Assembly: GCA_037447655.1 (NCBI GenBank)
Contig: JBBHKE010003267.1
Span: forward strand, 18,305 to 82,304
Length of the DNA: 64,000 nucleotides
Direction of reading: 5' to 3'
Origin: Zygnema cylindricum
Lineage: Eukaryota > Streptophyta > Zygnematophyceae > Zygnematales > Zygnemataceae
Shown piece by piece: positions 11,009 through 21,337 of the stretch (position 1 is its first letter; each line of letters starts with the position of its first letter). The notes beneath the pieces were generated by a model. That model was not told the origin of the DNA. It worked only from the letters and a program-made list of their open reading frames with translations, and did no database searches. Made by a program: the position numbers and the translations under genes.

Positions 11009-12168
11009 TCAACTTAATTCGCCTGTGAAAAAGAGAGAAACTTCTGGATTTGTACTCCTCTTAAGTTCCTCAGGTGACCCTATCTCCAACACCTTTCCTC
11101 TAGTGAGAAGCACGGCAGTATCTGCCATGCGCACTACTTGGTCCATACTATGGCTAACAAGGACAACAGTCATTCCCTCCTCCTTCAAATGTAAAATTGT
11201 TTCCTCAACTTTTCGAGTGGACGTTGGATCCAATGAACTTGTTGGTTCGTCTAATAGTAAAACTTCTGGATTATTTGCAAGAGCCCGTGCAATAGATACT
11301 CTCTGTGCTTCACCACCTGAAAGTTCATTAGATAACCTGTTCTGAAAACCGCCCCCGGGATCAATACCAGCCCGAATCAAAAGATAATCGACTTCATCAG
11401 ATGATAAATGATGACCTCTCAAAGAGGGCCCGTACTGCACATTGTAGGCAACAGTACCTGAAAAAGATGAAAAAACAAAACGGCAGACAATAAGAATCAA
11501 ATCAGAATCCTGGCAAAACGCCTCTGTAATGCGACAAGGCCTCCGAAAAGTGTTCCAAACTATTGTAAAATCCAGAGACATTTGCCGTCAAATGCACTTT
11601 AACTTCTCTTCCCTAGCCCAACTGCTGCATAAGATCGCAAAAAAATCCTTATACACTTTGATGAGTGCAGCAAAGAGAAAGAAAGATGCGGATACAGACT
11701 GGAGAGGAGAAAGCATGTTCAGAAAAATTTACACTTCCAGTCACAAAAGGCTTCTGCTAGATTGACACAGGCCCAATATTGAAGGCTCCTCAAACAAGCC
11801 AGAAAAAAAAAAAATCTTGAAGATGCATCATCCTTACCATCAAAGAGGCTTGGATTCTGAAACACCATCCCGACACGTATTCGCAGTTCAACCACATTCA
11901 ACTTCGTCACGTCATAACCGTCTAGAAAAACAGTACCAGGAAGAGGCTCCCACATCCTGTTCAGGGCCCGAAGGACAGTGCTCTTGCCACTGCCACTTGG
12001 TCCAATGAGAGCTACTAATTGGCGAGGATGGATACGCAGATTAACACCTTCCAGAAGCATTTCGCCCTTGATTCCGTACCGACATAATCCAATCACTTCA
12101 AGTTTGGCGGTTTGCTCCAGTACAGTAGGATCTGTCACGCTCTGTTGTGCATACAGCACAGCCATAAC
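11009..12168 (-). CDS. STAR1: STAR1/FetA-like ABC transporter ATP-binding subunit (core exons)
   Basis: Nucleotide-binding partner of the ALS3/FetB permease; it hydrolyses ATP to drive transport. Exons 12168-11838 and 11457-11009 join in phase (GAT G|GT ACT) into 258 residues counted from the ATG at 12165, the normal family length. Motifs, numbered from that ATG: Walker A GPSGSGKST (55-63), Q-loop VFQNP (101-105), signature LSGGE (155-159), Walker B VLLLDE (175-180), D-loop SLD (184-186), H-loop His212. All catalytic residues are intact. The exon begins at a TAG acceptor three bases before the ATG and is in phase with two further upstream exons (separate entry), so the real protein may be longer. 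The permease follows on the same strand, reproducing the bacterial fetA-fetB order. Confidence 0.93.
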
Positions 12169-12194
12169 CTAGTTAATGGCGCCAAGGGACTAGA

Positions 12195-12258
12195 AAGAAA
12201 GAAAGAAAGGCTTTATTGCATAACTCGCGATGGGTAAACCATCTCGGTACTAAGGAAA
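12195..12258 (-). mobile_element. LINE-like 3' end remnant
   Basis: On the minus strand this reads GATGGTTTACCCATCGCG, then AATAAAGCC, then a (TTTC)n tail. It matches the 3' terminus of the insertion at 20206-20678 (GATGGTTTACCATCGCG, AATAAAGTCGGCC). It lies in the candidate intron upstream of the STAR1 core exon. Confidence 0.55.
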
Positions 12259-13059
12259 ATGTCGCTGGTTTCTTTTATGTCTTCAAATCCGTTGTGACGG
12301 GCCCATAGAAAATGCATGGATAATGGCGCTACAAAAAATCAAATGATCTCCTGGGCTTTCAAAAAGCAAAGACACTCCTTACAATTCATATTTTGCATTC
12401 AGTTCCTTAGACAAATAGCAAAAGCCAACCAGTAAAACTGTAAAGAGCAAACTGGAACCTTATCCGGACTAGATCCTCTGGCTATCTAAATTTGGCCACC
12501 TGCATGGCTACTTTCCTCAGAGGTATGTCAAGAAAACTCGAAGTCTTTGCAAATGGTAGGGTCGCAACATTATCAAAATTTAACCCTCATTTTGTGGCTA
12601 ATCGTGCAGTTTTATGAGTATTCCTATATACAATTGTTCAAGAAACTGTACACATGTATAATTATTCATGTTTCATCCTCAAAATAAGGAAAATATAACC
12701 ATACGAGACCTCACAAGCCTCCATTTGTTGAGAACAAAAGCAAAATGCACTATAGGGAGAATTCGCCATTGCAAGTCGGCATAGAGACACAGACAACAGA
12801 CAGTGGACACCACAGAACACATTTGGAGATTCAACACAAAAGTAGCCTTTTAAATTCCATAACAAAATAACGGATACCACACCAGAGGTAGGAGTTTAAA
12901 CTCAATCACAAGATAACCGATTCAACACCGACGACAGGAATTTAAACCCAATCACAAATTCACAGTTGGAGTAGGTACTAGCATGAAAGACAAATTTGAC
13001 AAGAGCACAGCAGGAACAGGCTTCAAGAAAGCAAAACAGTCGAAGAGATAAGGAGCAGA

Positions 13060-13195
13060 ATCGCTTTGAAAAAAGGGAGAGAAGAGGGAGGGAAAGGAGA
13101 GAAGGGAGAGGAAAGGCAGTGAAGGAAGAAGAAAATGGAGGAAGGAGAGGAAATGGTGTGGTGAAGGGGGGAAAAAGAGTGAGTTGGGAGGGTGC
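13060..13195. repeat. purine-rich (GGAGA/GAAGG) tract
   Basis: Strand-asymmetric GA-rich low-complexity DNA inside the candidate STAR1 intron. The Glu/Arg and Pro/Ser ORFs here are artefacts. Confidence 0.85.
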
Positions 13196-13514
13196 ATGGT
13201 AGGGCAGGAGAGATAGTCCACATTTTTCTGAAGGATCGTGTACCGAAATGCTAAAATTTAGAATCCTCAAAATCTTTGATACTTACCTTGCTTCAATTCT
13301 GAAGTTGACTTCATGCAGAGAAGAAAATGAGGCAAACTTCAAAAAGTTCCAATCCAAACCAGTTTTGGGAGGAGAGAAAGTTGAAAAACAGGCAATTTTT
13401 TCCTTAATACTTAATACATATTCATCTCTTAAGCATATTTAACACTTAAGCAAGGCTGGAATATGGACCAGATGCGCTTTTAAGCCTCTCAAAAGAGATC
13501 TTGAAAAAACTCAC

Positions 13515-14458
13515 TTTGACAACAGAATCTATCGGTATGCTTGCCGTTGCTGTAACACTTATTCTCTGATTCCCTTTCCTGTTATTTTGTTTCACTCGCC
13601 CATGGCGCTCACCTCCCACAGTCTTTGCAAAAAGAGAAAGTTGTTCTTTTCTCGAAAATATGCCACTATGAAGAAATTGGAAGCTTAAACTAGATGGATC
13701 ATTGGTTGGATCGGAGAGAGAAAGAGAGAAGAGAGGGAAGATCTTTGAAAATGACTGCAACACAGATGAAAAGAGTTACAACGTCTGCAAGTCCTGGACT
13801 CATGAGACCATTCTCGACAAACATACCCTAAAAAATCCAAAATCCTTGACCCTAAAAACCAGAAAATATACAATAATAAAGGCAATAGGACACACAGTCA
13901 ACCAGCCATCGTTTGTGAGTTGGAAACCAAAAGGTAAAAACGCTAAAAATCCCTGAAAACGTTCAAAACCATAAAAAAACCTTAAAAAAGAATCCAAGAA
14001 GACAGAATCTTGAAATCCTATAAAAAAGCCTTTAAAACCCTGGACTTAAAAAACCTAAAGAATTATGTGATGGTACATTTGACCAGTTTACAATCTCATC
14101 TCACCTCCGCTGATGGTTCAAACAAGCGCGGCCACTGACAAGGATCACACTCGTAGTTGCAGTCGCTTGTCTCTGAACAATAATGCCCCAATCTGTTTTA
14201 GTGAACGAATTTGGTATATCTCCACAATCTCGCTCGCCCTATTCTTCCCTATTCCTTCGCTCTCCTTCCTCTCCACCCTCCCTCATCTCCCTCTCTCCCT
14301 ACACACAATATCTCTCTCACACCTTTGATCATGTTAATCAGACTGACCCAATTCATTCCAGAAAAACAGTTAACAGTTACCTGACAGTGTTCGTATAAAA
14401 CGCCTTTTTTATTGCTTGACAGGCCAGACACAGTAATGGCTCTGCAAACACTGGTCAT
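13515..14458 (-). CDS. candidate 5' exons of the STAR1-like gene encoding an N-terminal extension
   Basis: Two exons fit: 14458 (ATG)-14381, 26 codons ending GTCAG|GTAACT, and 13754-13515, 80 codons with acceptor GTTGCAG and donor AAA|GTGAGT. Both are phase 0 and splice in frame to the STAR1 core exon at 12168, making a 365-residue protein. The encoded stretch is rich in Ser, Thr, Val, Arg and Lys, poor in acidic residues, and ends TATASIPIDSVVK, which resembles a plastid transit peptide. I infer targeting from composition only. The model could be wrong: the intron is 1.3 kb, contains a LINE remnant and a purine tract, and the core alone already has family length. Confidence 0.45.
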
Positions 14459-15728
14459 CCTGTGTTTTTGATTGAGGACACAAAAAATACGTCTGTAAAA
14501 AAACAAAAAACTATAAATACCTAAAAAAACTCTCAGCTTAAAAAAGAATATAATGAATTAAGAGCGTGAGCCACAACGAGTAGCTCCTGTGACAGATCCT
14601 TTACAGCATTTATATTTTTGTAAAGAAAAAATCTAAAAGACAAGGAAAATATTGCCAAGAAACCAGTTAATTATTGACTGTCGTGAAGAACAGTCATAAA
14701 AAACTGAGGAAGAAAAAAAGGGAGAGAACTCCGTTTGACTAAAGCTCCTTTGCAAAGTTGGAATTCTGTACAATGATTAGCAGTACCAATAATATTGTTC
14801 GTCCAACAGGCAGAAAAATAAAGAACGAGTTTCAATAATAAGCAATGGCTGTGAAAGACCAAAAGACCTATTTGTCTGCAAAAACAAATAATGTCACCAA
14901 TAAGTAAGCTTTTGTTTACTGCGTAAAAACAGCAGGTAAAAAAGTAAATTCTGACTCTTAAAAGTTTACAAACGAAATGGACACGACTCTAAGAGAGAGA
15001 ATAAAGATTCAACTTAGTATTTATTCAAATCTGTTTTACTTAGAGATTACACTATTGTTTTCAAGAATACAACACTTCAACTCCTCATATAGTCAGCTGC
15101 CGTAAAGGTGTGGTACAGCCTTATGAAGCGTCCTCACACCTTTGGATTAAGGTCATTATTAGTCTTTAGAGATAAATGACCTCCGGATAAAGCTTATGCT
15201 CAAAACCTCTGTAAAGTCGAATGTGGAAGACTAAAAATTGCCGCAGCGTAGTGTATACCGTATTTTATAATTTGGAATATGTAATGTATGTATTGAATTC
15301 CTCCAAAGTCCAAACGGTATTTCGCCTATATACTTCCCAGGAGCGGACCTTCACACAATTGGTTTAGACACTTCCAGGAGTCGTATGCTCCATGGAATTT
15401 TACAAAGCATGATTGGTCAATACATTTCCAAGGGTGGGAAGCTTTGCAATTGAATCTTGTCGTGTCTTGTATATGCATGCAAACAGATTAAGAAACGCAG
15501 ATCGGACGGCTCAAGTCACTCCTCAAAATGTCCGAAAGGAATAGGTACTCTATACTTAAAATACGTAATTTAACATCGTTGAATTCCTCCGAACGGTATT
15601 TTCCTTTTCAGTATGCCATGCAGGAGAAAATTTTGTATGAAAGAGTTTGTCCGTGAAGAATTTGTACGAACTAATCAGCAGCGAATTTGGATAACATTTT
15701 GAAAGTTTGAAAATTTGAATAGATATGC
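14459..15728. other. spacer, no gene recognised
   Basis: AT-rich. A hairpin (AAAGGTGTGG ... CACACCTTTGG) lies near 15104-15147, and the word TTGAATTCCTCC followed shortly by ACGGTATTT occurs twice (about 15292 and 15578). Nothing supports a gene. Confidence 0.4.
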
Positions 15729-16210
15729 TTGGAGTGTTGGAGAAAGGAGGGAAGAGGAAAAGGTCCACAACAACAACTTCGGAACCTAGAAACTGCCCAG
15801 CTTTTGGACGTTGCCAGTACTGATTCAGACATTAAAGTGGGAGACGTCTTAAAGGCTTTTCTACGGCAGAGATTTCCTCGACCACCTACTTTCATTTGGA
15901 ACCGTCCAAACCCGTGTGAAAAGCCTGTGAAAGAGTGAAAATCGATGAGCAACCTGGCAATTTCAACGGTGAAGATTTCTTTGACCTTACAGAGCTTTCC
16001 GGAGCCGTCAAAAACTTAAAAAAAAATGCCGGTTAACAAACTTGCGTCGGCGTCCAAAGCTACAAACAAATGAGCCACAAAATGAAACATGAAGCCGCCT
16101 AAGGACAGTTCGAGTTGAAGGTGCATTGACAATGGAGATGAGCATGTAGATAATGAAAGTGGAAACGAACATAGGAATATGGAGATGATAACCTAGATGC
16201 AGTTGCAAAA
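15729..16210 (+). pseudogene. degraded coding-like sequence upstream of the acidic repeat gene
   Basis: A 69-codon frame (15729-15938, ending CEKPVKE) runs by a one-base shift into an open coding-like stretch (VKIDEQPGNFNGEDFFDLTE, about 15936-16020). Nearer the main ORF, GDEHVDNESGNEHRNMEM-like codons in another frame resemble the downstream repeats. This suggests a decayed upstream part of the acidic repeat gene, or unrelated decayed coding sequence. Family unknown. Confidence 0.3.
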
Positions 16211-19200
16211 ATGGAGGTCCCTGACGAATATGGATACGAAGGTGTAGATGGAGCAATTGGAATAAAACACGACAGTGATGGACAAGTACATGGAGGTCCA
16301 GTTGACATGGATGTAGATACATTTGCTACTGAAGATGAGTATGTGGCAGATCCGAATACAGTTTCAGGTGCCAATGAGTATGAAGATGAAGTGATTTGCG
16401 ATGCAGCCGCAACTGTTCAAGATGAATTTGAAAGCGAGATGGATGAAAATTCAGCTATGGTTATAGCTTCGATTATTGTTGAAGATGAGTATGAGGATGA
16501 TGTAGATGTGAAAATGACTGAAACAGCGGTTGCAGAACCTATTGCAGATGAATATGAGGATGATTTAAATATAAATTTGACTGAAACGGCAGTTACAGGT
16601 CCTATTACAGATGAATATGAGGATGATTTAGATGTGAATTCAACCGAAACGGCAGTTGCAGGTCCTATTGCAGATGAATATGAGGATGATGTGCATGTCG
16701 GTGCAGATACGGGTGCATGCATGGTTGCAGGTCCAGGTCAGATCACAGATGAATATGTAGATGATATAGATGCAAACATAGAAACAGGAGCAGTTTTTTC
16801 TTCGACTGGAGATGAATACGAAGATGATGTTAGAGTACATGCAGCTGGAGTTCCATGTACACCTGCAAGTGAATATGAAGATGATCAAGACACAAACGAA
16901 AATTCAAGCACAGTCGTTGCTCCAGTTGAAGACGAGTACAAAGATGATATCGATGCAAATGCAGATGGGCTTACAGATACAAATGTCGACGAATTTGATA
17001 ATGATCTAGATGTAAGTGCCGATGCAGTTCCACTTAAGGTCGCAGATGAACATGAAGATGGTATGGATGTACGTATGGATGCTGAGACAGGCGTTGTTCG
17101 CAATGGAGACGATTACGAAAATGATGTTAGTGTAAATGCAGCCGGGATTCCATGTACGCCTGCAAGTGAATATGAAGATGATGTCGATAAAAATAAAAAT
17201 ACAAATACAGTCGCTGTTCCAATTGAAGACGAGTTCAAAGATAACATAGACTCAAATGCAGATGCATTTACAGGTCCAAATGTCGACGAATATGATGATG
17301 ATCGAGATGAGGATGCGGTTCCACTCAAGATTCCAGATGAACCCGATGGTATGGATATACGTGTGGATGCTGACGCCAGAGTTGTTCCCAATGGAGGCGA
17401 TTACGAAAATGATGTAAATGTCAATGCAGCTGGAGTTCCATTTACACCTGCAAATGAATATGAAACTGATGTCGATACAAACGAAAATCCAAGCACAGTC
17501 GCTGTTCCAATTGAAGACGAAAGCAAATATCATATAGATACTAATGCAGATAGACTTACGACTGCAGATGGATTTACAGGTGTAATTGTCGACGAGTATG
17601 ATGATGATGTCGATGTAAGTGCTGATGCAGTTCCATTCAAAGTTGCAGATGAACATGGCGATGGTATGGACTTACGTTTGGATGCTGACGCAAGTGCTGT
17701 CCCCAATGGAGACGATTACGAACATGATGTCCATAAAATTGCAGATGGAGTGTCAGACCCATTTGCATATGAATACGTGGATGCTGTAGACGTAACTGCC
17801 GATGAAATTGCGTATTCAGTTGCACTTTCTGGACAGGATGAAGATGGACATAAAGGTGGTGTCACCAAAAATGAAGAAGGATACGAAGCTGGTGTCCTTC
17901 TTGTGAACGACTACGAATATGCTGTAGATACAGACAAAGACATAGTGGCAGGTCCAACAGTTGAGGAATGTGGAGTTGATGCAGCAAATGTAAATGCAGT
18001 GGCAACATCAACTGCAGTTCCAGGTCAGGATTCAGTTGAACACAAAAATGGTGTCGATGCAAACGCGAAGGAAGCCGTACTAGGAGTAATGATTGGAGAC
18101 CGAGATGCAAATAAAGATGCAATTGCAGGTGCAAGTACAGATGATGTGGAAGCAAATGTAGGCTTGTTTGCAGGCCAAATTGCAGGTGAATGCGAAGTTA
18201 CTTTAGACGCAAGTAAAAGTGCAGTTGCGCAGCCAATTGTAGTTCCCGGCCATATTGCAAGCGATCTCGGAGATGCACTGGCTACACGTAAGAATGTAGA
18301 TGACCATGAAGGTGTGGTGGATGAATGCCTAGTTGCAAATGCAGATTTTAACCCAGGTTCAAAAACAGATGAATACGCGGTTGAAGTGGAAGCGACTGTA
18401 GACTCATTCCCAGCTCCGAGTGCAGGTGAATGTGAAGTTGAAGTAGGTGTGGAATCAAATGAAGCAGCACAGTCAATTGTATCTTCGGCTCAGATTAAGC
18501 ATGAATCTGAAGGTGTGGTGGATGAAGGCCTAGCTGAAGATACAGATGCGAATGCAGGTGCCAAAATAGCTGACTATGCAATGGAGGTGAACGAAACTGT
18601 AGACTCAGGTGCTGGTCCAATTGCGGATGACGGTGAAATTGAAGAAACTGCACAGTCAACTGCATCTCCGGCTCAGATTGCACATGAATCTGATCGTGTG
18701 GTGGATAAAGGCCTACTTGCAAATCTAGATGCAAATGTAGGTGCAAAAACAAATGCAAATGTGGTTGACGTGAACGAAACTGTAAACACAGTTGCGCACC
18801 CAAGTGCGGATGGATGTGAAATTGAAGGAGGTGCCCGAGTAAATGGGGCTACACAATCAACAGGATTTTGGGGCCAGGTTGCACATGAACCGGAAAATGC
18901 AGTGGGTGTGAGTATGCATGAAAATGAACATGGAGATGCCATTAGTGCACGCATGAAGGTATATGTAGGGGACCAAGAAGATGAGATAGGTGCAGGCTTT
19001 GTTGCATATGAAAATGGAAGTGCACGTGCGAAAAAATATAAATATGCGGTTGAGATTAGCGCGACTGTAGATTCGAGTGCAGGTCCTAGCACAGATAAAG
19101 GTGAAACTGAAGTAAGTGGAGGCCCGCATAGAGATACACAATTAAGCGCATTTCCATGTCCGGTTACAGATGAAACTGAACATGCTGTGAACGCGGTAGA

Positions 19201-20476
19201 TGGACATAAGGATTCAGCGGGTGAGAGCATGAATGCAGATGTAAAAGAAAAACAGGATATGGAGGATGTTGGCCTAGTTGCAAGCACACATGGAAATGCA
19301 GGTGCAAAAACGAATGTGAATGCGGTTGAGGTGGATGCAACTGTAAACTCAGTTGCAGATCCGAGTGCAGATGAATATAAGGTTGAAATAGATGTCGAAG
19401 TAAATGGAGTTACACAGTCAACTGCAATTCGTGGTCGGTTTGCAAATGAGCCTGAACATGCGGTGGATGCGAGTAACCATGCAAATGAAAACGAAGATGT
19501 GATGAGTGTGTGTATGGAGGTAGATGTAGGGAACCAAGAAGGTGAGGCAGATATGGGCCTTGCTGCAGATGCAGATGCAAATGCTGGTGCCAAAAGAGAT
19601 GAATATGGGGTTGAGACCAGCTCGGCTGTAAACTTGGGTGCAGGTACAAGTGCAGGTGAAGGTAAAACTGAAGTAAGTGTGGGGGCACATAGCAATACAG
19701 ACTCAACTACATTTGCGTGCCAGGCTGCAGAGAAGCCTGAGCATGCGGTGGATGTCACTATGCACGTAGGTGAACATGAAGATGGGATAAATGCGAGTAT
19801 GGATGTAGACGTAGAAGAACAACTACATGTGGTGGGAAACAACCCAGCTACAGATAGAGATGCAACTCCGGTAGAAGTTGCAGTTCCAACAGAAGAATGT
19901 GAAATAAAAGTAGACGCAGGAGCTGGTGGTGTTACACAATCAATTCTATTTCCAGACCGGAACGCACATGGACCTGACTATGGAGTTGACACGAACATGG
20001 ATGTGGATGAAAATGACGATACAATGAATGCGAGTATGAATACAAATGGAGTTGATGTCCCTGTTGGACTAGAATACTATGAAAACTTAAGTCCAAGTAG
20101 AGGTATATTTGCAGGTTCCCACGCTAGTAGACATGAAAATAATGTCAATGGATCAGGCAAGTCTGGAGGTGAGATCTCATATTATTATGAAGCCTACTTG
20201 TTTCCACTTGTGGTCGACGCTCGTTCGAGAGGCGAGGACCTGGGAGCCCTCCTGTTTCAGTCCTTACTTCTTTTTATCGTCAACGTTTTTCCGTGGCCCT
20301 ACAACGGGTGTTGGCCTCTATATTACTTCGATCGTCTATTGCCGTTATGGATCGACGGCGTGTTCCGGAACTTCCTCCTCGTGCTCCTCCGGGATTCGGG
20401 GACTTACGTGGTTGCTTTCCGTAAATTTTTAGTTATGTTGGGGGTTTTTTTGCTACGTGTTAGCTTTTTCCTTTGA
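16211..20476 (+). CDS. giant acidic tandem-repeat protein, disrupted at its 3' end
   Basis: A single 4.27 kb open frame (1421 codons) in a genome where other genes are finely split by introns. The first ~550 residues are repeats of about 18-22 residues around DEYEDD with spacers such as TETAVAGP, grouped into larger ~90-residue units (VNAAGVPCTPASEYEDD ... NADGLT ... VDEYDDD). From about residue 600 the period changes to ~80-95 residues (AGAKTDEYAVEV ... VNGATQST ... EHAVDV ... HENEHEDGINASMDVDVE). Composition is extremely rich in Asp, Glu, Ala and Val with few Lys or Arg; no signal peptide, and no membrane segment in the repeats. The last ~90 residues, from about 20206, are hydrophobic and come from an inserted LINE-like fragment rather than the original gene. 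No family recognised. Confidence 0.7.
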   Translation: MEVPDEYGYEGVDGAIGIKHDSDGQVHGGPVDMDVDTFATEDEYVADPNTVSGANEYEDEVICDAAATVQDEFESEMDENSAMVIASIIVEDEYEDDVDVKMTETAVAEPIADEYEDDLNINLTETAVTGPITDEYEDDLDVNSTETAVAGPIADEYEDDVHVGADTGACMVAGPGQITDEYVDDIDANIETGAVFSSTGDEYEDDVRVHAAGVPCTPASEYEDDQDTNENSSTVVAPVEDEYKDDIDANADGLTDTNVDEFDNDLDVSADAVPLKVADEHEDGMDVRMDAETGVVRNGDDYENDVSVNAAGIPCTPASEYEDDVDKNKNTNTVAVPIEDEFKDNIDSNADAFTGPNVDEYDDDRDEDAVPLKIPDEPDGMDIRVDADARVVPNGGDYENDVNVNAAGVPFTPANEYETDVDTNENPSTVAVPIEDESKYHIDTNADRLTTADGFTGVIVDEYDDDVDVSADAVPFKVADEHGDGMDLRLDADASAVPNGDDYEHDVHKIADGVSDPFAYEYVDAVDVTADEIAYSVALSGQDEDGHKGGVTKNEEGYEAGVLLVNDYEYAVDTDKDIVAGPTVEECGVDAANVNAVATSTAVPGQDSVEHKNGVDANAKEAVLGVMIGDRDANKDAIAGASTDDVEANVGLFAGQIAGECEVTLDASKSAVAQPIVVPGHIASDLGDALATRKNVDDHEGVVDECLVANADFNPGSKTDEYAVEVEATVDSFPAPSAGECEVEVGVESNEAAQSIVSSAQIKHESEGVVDEGLAEDTDANAGAKIADYAMEVNETVDSGAGPIADDGEIEETAQSTASPAQIAHESDRVVDKGLLANLDANVGAKTNANVVDVNETVNTVAHPSADGCEIEGGARVNGATQSTGFWGQVAHEPENAVGVSMHENEHGDAISARMKVYVGDQEDEIGAGFVAYENGSARAKKYKYAVEISATVDSSAGPSTDKGETEVSGGPHRDTQLSAFPCPVTDETEHAVNAVDGHKDSAGESMNADVKEKQDMEDVGLVASTHGNAGAKTNVNAVEVDATVNSVADPSADEYKVEIDVEVNGVTQSTAIRGRFANEPEHAVDASNHANENEDVMSVCMEVDVGNQEGEADMGLAADADANAGAKRDEYGVETSSAVNLGAGTSAGEGKTEVSVGAHSNTDSTTFACQAAEKPEHAVDVTMHVGEHEDGINASMDVDVEEQLHVVGNNPATDRDATPVEVAVPTEECEIKVDAGAGGVTQSILFPDRNAHGPDYGVDTNMDVDENDDTMNASMNTNGVDVPVGLEYYENLSPSRGIFAGSHASRHENNVNGSGKSGGEISYYYEAYLFPLVVDARSRGEDLGALLFQSLLLFIVNVFPWPYNGCWPLYYFDRLLPLWIDGVFRNFLLVLLRDSGTYVVAFRKFLVMLGVFLLRVSFFL
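19629..20205 (+). repeat. direct duplication, copy A (within the acidic repeat gene)
   Basis: Matches 20679-21265 almost base for base from about 19735 onward, with a handful of changes and a 10-bp length difference in the first ~130 bp. The two copies flank the insertion at 20206-20678. Confidence 0.9.
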
Positions 20477-20678
20477 TGTTTTGTTTGTTGGATTTGGTTT
20501 TTTTGGGTGTTTTAGACTTCCCTGCCATCCTTTCGTATTTTCGTAGTTTTTGCCTTGATTTTCCCTTTTGTTTATTCCCTTGTTATGTGGTTTCTCAGTT
20601 TTAGCAATGCTACTTCTTTTTGTTCTTATGGACTCAGATGGTTTACCATCGCGCTTTTTAATAAAGTCGGCCTAATTT
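20206..20678 (+). mobile_element. 5'-truncated LINE-like insertion
   Basis: About 473 bp that interrupt the acidic repeat gene. It ends with ATGGTTTACCATCGCG, then AATAAAGTCGGCC, and a short T/A-rich tail. The same terminal motif occurs on the minus strand at 12195-12258. No reverse-transcriptase motif remains, so only the 3' untranslated part would be present. The flanks are a ~580 bp direct duplication, far longer than normal LINE target-site duplications. Confidence 0.6.
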
Positions 20679-21331
20679 TTAAACTTGGGTGCAAGTACAA
20701 GTGCTGGTGAATGTAAAACTGAAGTAGGTGCGGGGGCACATGGGCACATAGCAATACAGAGTCAACTACATTTCCGTGCCAGGCTGCAGAGAAACCTGAG
20801 CATGCGGTGGAGGTCACTATGCACGTAGGTGAACATGAAGATGGGATAAATGCGAGTATGGATGTAGACGTAGAAGAACAACTACATGTGGTGGGAAACA
20901 ACCCAGCTACAGATAGAGATGCAACTCCGGTAGAAGTTGCAGTTCCAACAGAAGAATGTGAAATAAAAGTAGACGCAGGAGCTGGTGGTGTTACACAATC
21001 AATTCTATTTCCAGACCGGAACGCACATGGACCTGACTATGGAGTTGACACGAACATGGATGTGGATGAAAATGACGATACAATGAATGCGAGTATGAAT
21101 ACAAATGGAGTTGATGTCCCTGTTGGACTAGAATACTATGAAAACTTAAGTCCAAGTAGAGGTATATTTGCAGGTTCCCACGCTAGTAGACATGAAAATA
21201 ATGTCAATGGATCAGGCAAGTCTGGAGGTGAGATCTCATATTATTATGAAGCCTACTTGTTTCCAAGTGGAGTTGAACTATTATGTCCAATCGCTAGACA
21301 TCGTGCTAATGTGCAGATGCTTAGTTCAGGT
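20679..21331 (+). pseudogene. duplicated 3' part of the acidic repeat gene (copy B) with a possible splice donor
   Basis: Copy B repeats 19629-20205 and then continues past the point where the LINE-like fragment interrupts copy A, coding SGVELLCPIARHRANVQMLS. The frame reaches TTCAG|GTATGT at 21331-21332, a strong donor, which suggests that the original gene had downstream exons I cannot identify. The longest ATG frame (20807-21337) is 176 codons. It could still be expressed if a promoter lies in the insertion, but I infer a separated 3' fragment. Confidence 0.6.
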
Positions 21332-21337
21332 ATGTAG

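Noticed and set aside
18673-19842. 389-codon minus-strand open frame antisense to the acidic repeat gene
   Set aside because: It is the shadow of a repetitive plus-strand frame whose GAT/GAA/GCA codons give few stops in antisense; it has no independent start context or domain.
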